Origin: Paramecium octaurelia
Taxonomy: Eukaryota; Ciliophora; Oligohymenophorea; Peniculida; Parameciidae
Length of the DNA stretch: 64,000 nt
Assembly: GCA_905182995.1 (NCBI GenBank)
Contig: CAJJDP010000123.1
Location: forward strand, 248,001-312,000
Reading direction: 5' to 3'
Shown here in pieces: positions 1-11,879 of the stretch. A model generated the notes under the pieces. That model made no database searches. It worked only from the letters and a program-made list of their open reading frames with translations, and was not told the origin of the DNA. Position 1 is the first letter of the stretch. The number at the start of each line of letters is the position of its first letter. A program made the translations under genes and the position numbers.

Positions 1-1792
1 ATTTTTAATTTAATATCTATTCATCTCAAATAATAATTAAACATGCTCAATCAATATTTAATCCTCTTTCAACTATTTGATTTATTCCATAAAGAAAATC
101 ACATGATAATCTCGCATAGCAAAAGCAATTTCATTTATCAATTTAAAAATGATGGGTCGCAATTCATTATCGTTCTACTACATCAAATCCCAGATCAAAG
201 ACATATGCTTGGCTGTAAATGCATTATCAATGTTCAAATAAATTCTAATCAATTCTTTGGTTCTCTCCAATAGTTACAGATGTGTGTTGTGATGAAGCAA
301 CGTTTCCATGATATTCTCAGAATCAATCCATTATAATACAGTTTATGGGCACTTATCTAGACTAGCCTACTTCAACATATCAGTCAATAACTTTAATCCC
401 ATGATCTTCTTATCCAAGAAATTACAATTGAAACAAACCTACACAAATTCCAAACTCAACTTTTAAAGCCATTCTCTCCTTTATTCCTCATTCATAATTC
501 TATCCAAGAGTACTTTAAAGGCTTGTATAATCAAATTCATCTTTTCTCTTCCCATGTTTCTCAAGGTTTGCTCATCAGAATGAAGCAGAGTTTATCTCAA
601 TCCCTATAATTTTGGAACGTACTCCTAACAGAACGATCTGAACAATTAAGCATGAATGTTGCCAATAGCAGACATGTAATTGGCCAGAATGTCCACTGAT
701 TAGATGTTGAGTATCTTTTCAAATCCTCCCAAATATCCAAAATGATTGATGAATTGAACCAAAAGGAAACTCTTTGATTGCTTAGGTCTCAAGATGGCAT
801 GGAACTTCTCTTCCTGATAGTCCTATTCATATAGGATATCGTAACTATCGTCAATGTATTATTCAATTGAATTGAATTTCCTTACAATGTGATCACCAGA
901 AAGTGCCAATCGAGGATGACATGCAGTTATTTATTCATCATGATATTTGTTATAACCAATGTATCTCATCTGAGTTCCATCGTCCATGAAATTTCCATCT
1001 TCCGTGTAAAAACGAAATGCCACATTGTATTTAAGAATTTGCTCGATATCCTGATCCTCTATGCGTTCTTAGATGGTGCTCAACACCCATTTATCTGATT
1101 GAGTTGCCAGGATCACCTAGCCTACTTAAAGATTGAACATGTGATCTAATCTTTGAGATCGAGTTCTATATGGCATGAGATTGCCACTTCTTATATTGTA
1201 AATATGTTTGACCGATTGCTCGTTTAAATATCTAACCTTTATGCTATCCTCAGTGCGTTCTTCGACGACTCCTCTCGACCAATTCAATCTGGCAGTGCTA
1301 CGACAGTGCCGCAGACAATCTACGTAAGCGCCTTCTTAAAGTTGATCGATGAATTACTTGTATTGAGGATTGAGAGAGTAAGAATATTTAATGAACTAAC
1401 TTTATTCAATTGATTACTTGATCATGCCATTCAGTACGATGTGCATTATGCTCATATATCATACGAGACGGATCCATTATGGTCCTAAACATTTGGCTTA
1501 CCTTCTCATCCTAGAGATTATTGGAAATGTATTTCAACACACACTTTATGAATTACTCTATATTGAAAAGCACTCTATCAGGATAAGCTTTATGATTGAT
1601 GACGAAATTCACACATATATTTACTAACTCTGGCAAATATTGTCGACCATCTGCTGTGACAGTCTCCTCCATATACTACTCTACTCGTTATAATGCTTGC
1701 AGAATAGGTTCATATTGCTATTCACTCTTGGCTGTCTTTAACTTATCCACTTAAGGCACCAATTATTTCATTGCCTGTATTTCTTCACTCAT
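1..1792 (-). CDS. USP9X/FAF-like ubiquitin-specific protease, N-terminal part (runs off left edge)
   Basis: With TAA/TAG read as Gln, 590 codons stay open from ATG at 1790-1792 to the window edge after removing one 22-nt intron (1396-1417, GTAATC..GTTAG). The helical stretch FINHFGYLGGFEKI followed by a long alpha-helical region with QWIDSENIMETLL resembles the armadillo-like N-terminal region of USP9X/USP24-type deubiquitinases; I compared it from memory, not by alignment. Residues near 215-260 look like a small Tudor/chromo-like barrel (LNWSRGVVEERTEDSIKVRY). The Cys/His peptidase boxes must lie left of the window, so catalysis cannot be confirmed. In this family the enzyme removes ubiquitin from many substrates. 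Divergent neighbour region to the right is non-coding or decayed. Confidence 0.65.
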
Positions 1793-1897
1793 TTATATTT
1801 ATATTTATATTACATCTTAAATTTTACAAATGAAGTTTATATAGTATATTAAATAACTCAATACAATCATCAACTCAGCCATCTTCATTTAGATCAA

Positions 1898-2170
1898 TCA
1901 AGAATTTACACTTCCCTTCCTAATTCTTGCATAATATTTCTTTAATAATCTATTAACCCCTACGTCTATTAAAATATTTTTAAATTTCAATACTCTCCAT
2001 TCCTAATTTTGAATGAAATCCCTCATTCCACATGCAACCAAATTGTTTACATGATAGCTATTATGATGTTTGAGTTTTGATATCTCTTTGGTAAATACTT
2101 TTTTATTATCTTCACATTTAAATTCTCTTTTCTAAAGAGTCAAAAAATCAATCGACTTTGAATACTTTAT
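1898..2170 (-). pseudogene. Possible remnant coding segment, 91 open codons without a start
   Basis: Minus-strand frame open for 91 codons between TGA complements at 2171-2173 and 1898-1900, with coding-like composition (for example VNNLVACGMRDFIQ and NILIDVGVNRLLKKYY). No ATG near its upstream end and no upstream exon could be joined with a convincing short intron. It may be the last exon of an unrecognised gene or a decayed copy. No family recognised. Confidence 0.3.
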
Positions 2171-3127
2171 TCACCTCAACAAATGATTAACTCTTGATAC
2201 AGGTTATAAGAATCAACTTGATAAGGGAAGATATAATTGTTAGAGGAAAATAAATAGATTTAAAGACCCCTTCTTTTGAATCCATAATCTAAGAGAAAAA
2301 TTAAAGCTTACTTTCTCTAAATTTCATACTTTAGATCATAGAAGTATCCTTTTTTTTTAATATAAAATTGCTATTAATGCTAACTTAAAATTGTAGATAA
2401 ATGATGCACATCATTTAAAATCAATTTAAGATTTTATAATTTTAGAGGAAATTTGTTGTGTAAATCATAGAAAGAATTAAAATAAAATTTTATCAGAATA
2501 TCATATTATATTCGATATAATGGCTAGGATGATTACTTAAAATGAAGAAAGAATTAATATTTTTCATTATATTTCACCTCATGGTAATAAATATATTTAA
2601 TAAAACAAGATTACTCAATCTACTATCGCAAATTTCTTCAATAGAATACTTAAGTAGACTAAGAATAATTAATCACTATATTGAATTTTATAAATGATTT
2701 GTAACAATTGTGTTTTCAAAATCATTTAAATCTGGATTATCGTTACAAAATTTATATATTATAGATATCCCATAATTAATGAATTTCTTAATAAAAGTAA
2801 ATTTATTGCTGATATTGTCATATTTACTTCCCTAAACTTGAAAGCAAGTAGTATAATGTCGTTAAACTTCTAATTTGATTTTTTACTTGATTATTATATC
2901 CTCATAAAAACCACTAAATCTCTTGGCTATTTATTTTATGATATTATTAACATATTTATCAAGGCATTTGTATTCTACCACAGATATTAGAATTGTATTC
3001 TAAGCATTTTTCTAAAATTCTCATAGGAATCTTAAATTTCAGATTAAATCTTTGAAAAAGATCTACGTTAAAATCCTTTTTAGAGATAAGTGATTGATTT
3101 CTTCTTAATTCATTTATTAATAACTAA
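2171..3127. other. AT-rich intergenic stretch, no gene seen
   Basis: Between the remnant segment and the kinase stop at 3128. All six frames are broken by TGA at short intervals; no intron set gave a continuous protein. Nothing else recognised. Confidence 0.5.
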
Positions 3128-4275
<1,148 letters not shown>

Positions 4276-4825
4276 GACAGTTAATAAAATTAATATATAT
4301 ATATTTATTTATCTATCAAAATGATTTCTATTTTATTCAAATTATTACGATCCTTTCCGAATCTGAAATATTGTTTCAAATAAATAATAACATAAATCAA
4401 GATACTAGGAATGTTTCAAAATTAAAGAAAATATTTGATAAGATTTAATTAATAAATTAATTAAAATCCGCAGCAAATAGTATTTTATGTAAAATCATCA
4501 CTGCACTACATTTTTGTACAATATAAAAATTGATGTTCCTTTTATGATATTCCAATTTTAAATATATGCTTGATTAGAAATACTCATTACTCATTGAAGT
4601 TTAGGAATAGTTGTTATATTTAGTATTTATTTTGTTAAATAATGTACATTTATTAAACAAACAATCTTTAAGGGTCTCATTAATAACATTCTAAAATAAG
4701 AATCAATTTCATGTGTATTTATTATTAGATGATGTGATTTAGTTAGTTATTTGATTGATGAGAGGCACTTTCTTAAATTGAATATCAAAATGAATTTAGT
4801 CGTATATGAAAATAAATTAATAAAT
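4276..4825. other. Intergenic, no gene seen
   Basis: 550 bp AT-rich spacer between divergent start codons (kinase at 4275, membrane protein at 4826); it should hold both promoters. Contains an (AT)n run near 4299-4310. No ORF recognised. Confidence 0.5.
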
Positions 4826-6457
4826 ATGTTTAAATTGATCACATTCGCTATCAAAATACTTGTTTTGATTAAATTATGCTAAGGGAGTGTAATAAATACA
4901 AAACAAGTAACTATTTATTCAAATACTGAAATGATTATTGACTCTTTTGATGGAGTGCTAGTAGATTCCAAATTTACTTTTAATTAAGATTTCCAACTCT
5001 CAAATCCTTGTAGTACATTACCATAAACGATTAATGTGACTCCGTACAACAAAAACATCACATAAATAATAAATTAGGCTTTTGAGGAAAATTTTGTGGA
5101 CGGACAGTAAAAGAGCTCAACACCTAAATTAATCGGAATTGGGAAGGTGGGATTAGGAATAATTGTGTTGAGTAAATAAGGTGTTTTAATATTTTATACT
5201 TAAGAAAATAACAAGTATGATATAAGATCATTATAGCAGTACTAAGAATTAGATGGAATTGAAAAAGCATTTATAGAGTTTTTAGAAGACTAAATAGTGA
5301 TTTTAAGTGATAGGGATGCGTGGATTCTCAAACCTAATTTTAGTTAGGATAATATATTTGAAAATTCTCATCTCGACAAAGTTCACATGTAAGTTGGTCT
5401 TGGTAATATTCATAAATTACACGCAATATAAAACTATTTGTTTCTCACCTTTCTTAATTAGGGATTCGGAATTTATAGACTGGAAAATGCTCAATTATAG
5501 ATTCTACAAAAAGTAGAACTCAAACCTATAATTGATTCCTTGGTAGTTGTATAAGAGGATAAAATAAATGTATTAATTTTAGATCACGAAGTTGGTATTC
5601 ATTTTTATGTGTACAATAAAACCAATAATGAGATGCACAAAAATTAGAACATAAATACATTTAAGATCAATTGTAATTTCTTTGAGTACGTGCAATCTAA
5701 TTTGTTTATACTGACAACTCAAGACAATCCAAATTTAAATACCTTATCAATATATAGTCTCGACTTTTAAAACCCTTCTTTAAATCTCAAATATTCTAAG
5801 CTAATCGAAGGAGAAGTGCAAGGCATTGAAATAATTACAGATCACTTCATCGTTTATAATCGAAGCTAAATTACAGTGTTTTATGGTAATTTAGGATAAA
5901 TTATTAAACTTGATAGCACAAATTTCCTGATACCTGGATCTAAGTAATTAATTTTCAAAAAGAATGAATAAAAATAAAATCAAATTGTAGGTATCACAAA
6001 TAATGAGTTTTTTGCACTTGATGTTTCTATCTCGAAAATTCATCTTTAATGTTATGTTACTCAAGATTATCCAGATGAATTTTCATTCAATTATGAATTA
6101 TCAACTGTTTTACCTACAGAAAATAACTCAATAAAGTATGATATTTTTGTAATTTTCCCATTAAAAAGATTGCAAAAAATGAATTGGATTCTTACAGTTA
6201 TTTTGATTATTTTTTGTCTCAGCATAACTATCTTAATTGTTTTGTTGTTGAATTGGTACAAATACTCAAAGATTACGAATCAAACAGGTGGTCAATTTCA
6301 AGAATTCGGAATAGATACTCTAAAGACAACTAAAAGAGTAGAACCATAGGTAAAAGGAAATGAGGAAACGGATAAAAATGTGCAATGTTGTGATGTCATT
6401 TAGACTTGTCTTCCAGCTAGTCGACACCCTATTATCCAGAATGAACATTCACACTGA
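4826..6457 (+). CDS. Type I membrane protein with large extracellular domain, family shared with 62446-64000
   Basis: Single-exon gene of 543 residues. A hydrophobic N-terminus (LITFAIKILVLIKLC) acts as signal peptide; about 450 residues of beta-rich luminal or extracellular sequence follow, resembling a WD/beta-propeller rhythm without clear WD signatures; one transmembrane helix lies near residues 453-475 (WILTVILIIFCLSITILIVL), then a cytosolic tail of about 65 residues with a Cys pair (QCCD). The same architecture, length and intronless state recur in the gene at the right edge of the window. Conserved openings such as ASDG-type motifs are absent and I do not recognise the family. Function unknown; surface or endomembrane receptor-like protein is an inference. 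Confidence 0.8.
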
Positions 6458-6488
6458 ATTAAATTATTTATAAATAATATTTAATTCC

Positions 6489-8443
6489 ATGAAGAAAAAT
6501 GAAATTGAATTTCAAGATAGTTCTATTTCCATTAAGAGACAGCCACTTTTAAATAGGAAACAAAGTTAGGACAGGAACGATGGTCTTGGAAAGTCATCCT
6601 ATCACGATGATCCCTTAGGCTAATTAAAAAAATCTATTCTTGAAGCTAGTACGCATTAATAGTTTGAGCAACATGTATTAATTTGACATATAGCAAGCCG
6701 TCTCTTTAAGAATTATATGATTCCTTAGCCTTAATGAATCTCGAATAAAAATGCCATCAACTTTTAAAATCGGTCTAAGAATAAGAAGTCTAGGAAATAC
6801 TAGCCATCTTAGATCATTTGAATACAATTTCACCTCGACCTAAACTCAAAGATATTTTTGACTAAAAATAATAGACTATTCTTCATATATCATGCTTTAA
6901 AAACTTACCAACTGCTGTTGAAAGAATTTTAATGTATGAAAAGGCTAATTCAACAATCGAGGAATTCAATACTTGGATAAATTTAAAAAATAAGGATTCT
7001 TTCGTAGCAGTTCATTTTGCTGCATATGCAGGATCAATAGAAACGTTAGAAATTTTAAAAAAATATGGAGCAGATTATAAAGTAAAAAATTAATAGGGCC
7101 AAAATGCCCTATCTATTGCAGCATAAGGCGATCAAGTGTCTGCTATGGTTTGGCTATATTTGCAAGGGTTGTCCTATACTGAATAAGACGAGAAGGGGGG
7201 AACTCCTTTACACTGGGCTACCTATTATGGAAGTGAGTTTGCAGTACAATTTTTGCTGAGTTGGTTATAAAAAACCAAGGAGGGCAAAAAAACTATTAAC
7301 TAGTAAGACACAGAAGGGATGACACCTCTACATTTAGCAGCAATGACAGGAAATTAAAGAATCGCTAAAAAACTTCTTTATAAAGGGAGCTAAAAAAATA
7401 TTAGGGATAATAAAAATTAAACTCCAGCCTAAACAGCATTAGATAATGGATACGAAATAATCTATAAAATTTTGGAAACAAATAATTGTCTAATGGAATT
7501 TTTAAATATCCGAACAAGGTAAAAGCTAAGTTCACTCTTATTAGTTATAAACCTGCCTCAATCAGTTGGAGTTAGATTTGTTCATTTTTTTTTATTTATT
7601 TCTATTGCATGATTGGTTCCGTGGTTTTTGTATATCCATTTTTTGATACTGATACTTGGCTATAGTATTTATCAATTGCATCATTTTTGATTGGACTCAT
7701 TTTCTATTTTTTGACTATGTACATTAGTCCAGGCTATGTTGAAAGAAATGATGACTCAAGAAAATTATTTTCACTTCTCACTTAATATGAGCCTTGGGAA
7801 CTCTGTCCAGAATGTTAAATACATAAACCAATAAGATCTAGACATTGTGAATTTTGTTCAAGATGCGTTATTGTCTACGATCACCATTGTCCTTGGTTAA
7901 ACAATTGTGTAAATATTTATATGTTTAATTAAGATAGGAGCTAAAAATTATCCCTATTTTATTTGTTTTATTTTGACAATCTTTGTAAACTTAATTCATC
8001 TAATTATTTTGAATGGAATATTTTTGATACATAATTATCCTACTAACCTAAATAATCCTCATTATCCATGGTTCAATAATGTCACCAATTTAAAGGCACT
8101 CGATATCTCCAAAATATGCGTGCAATCATCTATTATAATTTTATGCATACTCTTTCTATTCCCTTTGGCATACTTAATCTATGTTTAAATGGACAATTTA
8201 TTTAGAAACATAACTACTTTTGAAAAATATCGACAAGAAGAACAAACTCATGTTTAAGGTACAAAAGAAAAGAAGAGTCAGCAAAGTATCGAGTATATAT
8301 TACCATTATTGTAGATCTACTTCATCTATTAAATCATAAGTGTAACATAATATATCATGTTCAAATTGTATAGAAATGTGTTGTAACAATTCAAAAAATA
8401 CTTCATATCAAATATGACACATTAAATATTTAATATAATTTGA
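6489..8443 (+). CDS. Ankyrin-repeat DHHC palmitoyltransferase (ZDHHC13/17-like)
   Basis: Protein S-acyltransferase adding palmitate to cytosolic cysteines from endomembranes. About 626 residues: roughly five ankyrin repeats (residues 150-310; for example [17 protein letters not shown] and [13 protein letters not shown]), two membrane helices, the DHHC cysteine-rich domain ([24 protein letters not shown], about 420-460), two more helices and a TTxE-type motif (NITTFEKY). Introns: 6675-6697 (23 nt, or 6662-6693, both restore frame) and 7519-7544 (26 nt). One oddity: no GT..AG intron repairs the frame at 7910-7934; removing that 25-nt TA-flanked segment yields the canonical [12 protein letters not shown]. 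The gene is therefore either broken in this assembly by a retained insertion or carries a non-standard excision. See finding. Confidence 0.85.
7910..7934 (+). other. 25-nt TA-flanked insertion in DHHC coding sequence (retained-IES candidate)
   Basis: The segment starts with TA at 7910-7911 and the copy of TA at 7935-7936 follows it. Excising it fuses TGT GTA GGA GCT, restoring Cys-Val-Gly-Ala of the DHHC domain and the frame. Introns starting at 7907 or 7909 and ending at AG give either a TGA or the wrong frame. Paramecium internal eliminated sequences are TA-bounded and start at about 26 bp, so 25 bp is borderline and its ends match the TAYAG consensus poorly. Confidence 0.4.
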
Positions 8444-8807
8444 ATTTTATTCTATTAAATTTTTTATATGGAATTAATATATTATGAAGTTATAGTTTTG
8501 TAAATAATTGAAAAAGGTTTATATATAAACAGATATCTTATTGAGTTTATAATATTCAATTTCTCCTTTAGTTTTGCATTTAAAAAATCTACTTTAAACA
8601 TAAAATTAGTAATCTTAATATTAATAAAAAATTAATTTGGTTAACTTTTGATTGTTTTGAAGAAATACAAACTAATTTGATTGTTCATAAAAGAATAGAT
8701 CTGGTTTAATTTTTTATATTAATAAGGTTATGTATTAGATATTCCAAACTAGAATGCTATTTTTTTATTTAAAGTATTCATTATACAAAAAATTTGCAAT
8801 ATAAATA
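8444..8807. other. Intergenic between convergent genes, no gene seen
   Basis: 364 bp, very AT-rich, between the stops of the DHHC gene and the CIA30 gene. No feature recognised. Confidence 0.5.
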
Positions 8808-9613
8808 TCAATCGTACCAGCTATTTATGCTTTTGCCATTTGGATTTGATTTCAAGTTACTATTTGGAATCATCTAATTATATTTTTCTCTCCCTGTGTC
8901 CAAAATATCCTATCTTTGCAAATATTTGTAAAATATTGGTCTTTTAAAATTAATTTCTTATTCTGTTAATTCTTCCTAAGAGAGAGCAAACTCTTTTATT
9001 TGAACAGCAATCTTCTCATTAATTTTTGATTCTTTTATAATGTCGAATTAATATAATTATAAGCCTTCTGCAGATAACTCAAGACTTTGAACCTCTTTAT
9101 CAAAGCCTTAATGTTCAAAGTTTTTAAAAGGTATCGAATAAGTATTCCACATCTAAGATTAATCTACAATATATGCCTAATGATGAAATTGATTTATACA
9201 TAAGCGTGATGTTATCCAAAATCATAAGATGAGTTAACTCCTATTCTTATTTTATAGATTTAACCATCTGTTCTCATTTTAAAGAGGATTTTAGTAAATT
9301 TAGCAATATTGACGGATTTCGAATATTTATATTCAATTCCGACATGAGGCAATGATTCTAATTGCTTTTTCTTATCAATTTGGATTTACCCCAAGAATGT
9401 AACTAGAATGTATGAGTTATGTTTACCTGCTTCATCTTCTTCCTTAAAGACAACAACTCCTCTACTATCACCTCCTATGAGTTAATCTGTAAACACATTA
9501 AATTTCTACTCATTTCCTTTTTCACAAAAAGTGTCCATAACAACAACAGGCGTACTTTTTAGATGGAGCGTGTATGGAGTAGCTAATTATTTTACTTTTT
9601 AGAATATTTTCAT
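8808..9613 (-). CDS. CIA30-domain protein (complex I assembly factor NDUFAF1-like)
   Basis: 260 residues, one 23-nt intron (9177-9199). The CIA30 hallmarks are present in order: FTDQLIGGDSRGVVVF (the D..iGGxS motif) near residue 40, a beta-sandwich core with MRTDGQIYKIRI, and WNTYSIPFKNF matching the family's W.tv.iPFs.F strand. CIA30 proteins bind early complex I assembly intermediates in mitochondria; the basic N-terminus (MKIFQKVKQL) could be a short targeting peptide. The start at 9611-9613 was preferred over an in-frame ATG 28 codons later because it gives this presequence-like start. The C-terminal 60 residues are charged and family-unspecific. CIA30 domains also occur in non-mitochondrial proteins, so the complex I role is inferred. 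Confidence 0.7.
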
Positions 9614-9727
9614 GTATTTATTTTTATAATTGAAATATTACAAAGTCATCCAAAAAAAACTTATGATCTATTTCTATATGTTTCAGAAGGTGGTTATAAT
9701 GGAGGTAAATTATAGTGCCCACTTCCT

Positions 9728-10120
9728 TCATTTAAGATGAATTTGCCTATTAGTTTAGCTGAGCTTTCTGTAACTCTTGGCGAAGTCAAGGGAAATAAAG
9801 CTTGCTAACTTTAATATCTCTATTAATATTTCATTGGTATCTAAGTCTGTTTGCTCAGTTCTAGTGGTGTGAAGATTTTACTATCCTTAATGATGTTATA
9901 AATGATATACCTCTGGTTTCTTAAATCTTTGATATGAAACATTTGAAATTGTTGATAGATTGTTGATGGTAGTAATCTTATCGGTATTTTTGACGCAATC
10001 TTGTTTGTCATACCATTGATATTGTTCAGTGTGAGTTATTTGATTCTTATGATCTATTATGTTGAATAATAATATAATTACTCTAAAGAGTTCTAATGTA
10101 GGTTTTCTTCTATCCATCAT
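9728..10120 (-). CDS. Small hypothetical protein, 130 residues
   Basis: Uninterrupted 131-codon frame (Gln-coded TAA/TAG) from ATG at 10118-10120 to TGA at 9728-9730, 114 bp upstream of the CIA30 start on the same strand. Starts MMDRRKPTLELFRVIILLF, a basic then hydrophobic N-terminus that could be a signal anchor; the rest is polar and Q/N/T-rich. No family recognised. It could be a lineage-specific gene or a chance ORF; coding status is uncertain. Confidence 0.4.
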
Positions 10121-10296
10121 ATAGAACTTATCTATAGAGTGGATTGGCTTCTGGATTGAGCATGAGATATAATAAATAATAAATATATTAATATTAAGTT
10201 ATATATTTTTAATATCACATTCACACTCCATTTTAAATTAGACTCTTTAGACTTAACTCAACCTTCATTTTAGGTCGGTTTGAATCTAATACTATT

Positions 10297-11136
10297 TCAA
10301 TATTAAGTACCTTATTTGATAAGAACTCTTTATGTTGGACATCTACTAAGATCGACTATCACATGAGATTGATTTTAATTATGGGTTTCCTTAACCTTAA
10401 CTTAAATTAATTTATTTTAAGATCTGTCAGTCCTCAAAGTTCTTTGATTTACTGTTGATATATTATTTTCCTTGGCCTGTCTGAAGGGAGATGCAGAGGG
10501 TGTAGTCTTTTAAGTGGTTCTGGGAGTAAGTTTTGACACAATTGCATTCTTAACAAAAGGGGATTTGCTTCTTTGTTAATTGCTAAGCTAATTGTTCTAT
10601 GATGGTCTATGTAGAAATTATCTATATGGAGATGTACTTCTTTTGGGAGAGACATCCTTTTTTTTGCTTGGTTAAGGTTAGTTTTGACTAGGCTAATTGA
10701 GTTTGTGTTGAGGTTGAGTTTTGTTAATTTAATTGTTTAAAGTTTCTTAGGTTTGCTTGGAAGCAATGCTGTGTTAACTATTAGTATTAGTGGATAGTTT
10801 TTGGGATTACTCATCTTGTTACAAGTACTTGAATATGGAATGCATATGGTTTATTTGCAGAATCACATCATTGTCTTAAACTATTGGTAATTCTTCAATC
10901 TCGTATTGTTTTAGAGTCATCTTAATGGAATCAGGCACAGAATATTGTTGAATAATTTTGCTATCAGGGATTTCTAAGGATCTGTTAGTGTCCGATTAAA
11001 TAGTTTGGAATAACTCTTAACATTCTGTAGTGGAAGCTGATTCCTTGCTATTAGATTTATATCTATGGAGTAATTCTTGGACAGAGAAACAAACTGGTTT
11101 CTATGTTGGTTTAATTGCATTATCAAAGGTTTTCAT
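10297..11136 (-). CDS. Gln-rich hypothetical protein, 279 residues
   Basis: Single exon, 280 codons, with many Gln encoded by TAA/TAG. The N-terminal 110 residues look foldable (CFSVQELLHRYK, IKMTLKQYEIEELP); the middle and C-terminus are disordered, Q/N/S/P-rich and contain repeated basic Ser-Pro motifs (RSTSPYR, RSKSPF, SASPFR) that would suit proline-directed kinases. No domain recognised. Lies head-to-head with the ZCCHC10-like gene, sharing a 247-bp spacer. Confidence 0.7.
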
Positions 11137-11383
11137 TTAGCGGTTAAACAAAATTTATTAATAAATTATCTTTACTATTGATAAACTGATTACGTTTACT
11201 AATCATAGAGGATTTCTTTGAAGGAAGTCAGGTGCAATTATTATTTACAAGAGATGAGGTTCTTATTAAAAAGACAAAATAAATAGAAAATTTAAATATA
11301 TATTATTTATACATTCTAAAAATGCATAAAAATAGCTTTGTTGAATCTCAATCCTTTTTCAATAAATATATATGCAATAAGCT

Positions 11384-11850
11384 ATGAAGAATAAGAAGAG
11401 GGCTAACAAAGATGCAGCTGTTGTCAGATTTTAGAGATGTTTAAAATATGGTCATTTGACTTATGAATGCAAAAATGAAAATGTTTATTTGTATGGACCC
11501 TCAATAACAATGCAGTTCAAGTAAGAAATATAATAGGTAATAATTTTAGAGAAAAATAATTACAATACGAATTGAATAGTGAAAAGCCACCTGGGGTTCC
11601 TGATGCATTTGATGGAGATTGGAAGAGAAACGCAAAAAGGAAAGTGCCTTTGGAAGTATCTTCAGATTCAAGCAATGATGAATAAGTGTAGGTAAAGAAA
11701 GAGGGAACCACAATCAATGTAAAGAAATAAAGGAGTTCATCATCTTCTGAGAGCAGTAATGAGGACTCTAGCAATAGCGATAGTGACTCATCAGCTTCAT
11801 CTTATAAAAGGAGTAAAAGTAGATCAAAGGATAAAAGAAAAAAAAAATGA
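11384..11850 (+). CDS. ZCCHC10: ZCCHC10-like zinc-knuckle protein with a missing first cysteine
   Basis: 145 residues, one 29-nt intron (11521-11549). The N-terminus matches the ZCCHC10 zinc knuckle and its flank: RFQRCLKYGHLTYEC then YLYGPSITMQFK, where the family has CQKCLxxGHWTYEC and YLHRPSRT. The first zinc ligand is Phe (TTT) instead of Cys (TGT), a one-base change, so zinc binding is probably lost or relaxed. The C-terminal half is acidic then Ser/Arg/Lys-rich (SSSSSESSNEDSS..KRSKSRSKDKRKKK), as expected for a splicing-associated nuclear protein. Its stop codon overlaps an ATG of the next gene's frame (ATGA at 11847-11850). Confidence 0.8.
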
Positions 11851-11879
11851 ATTTTATGCAATTAAATAATTATCAATTA

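Noticed and set aside
4299-4312. AT dinucleotide run as a functional element
   Set aside because: Such runs are common by chance at this base composition; no further structure.
7973-8188. Separate small membrane protein
   Set aside because: It is the C-terminal half of the DHHC enzyme; the NNCVGAKNY motif and TTxE motif belong together.
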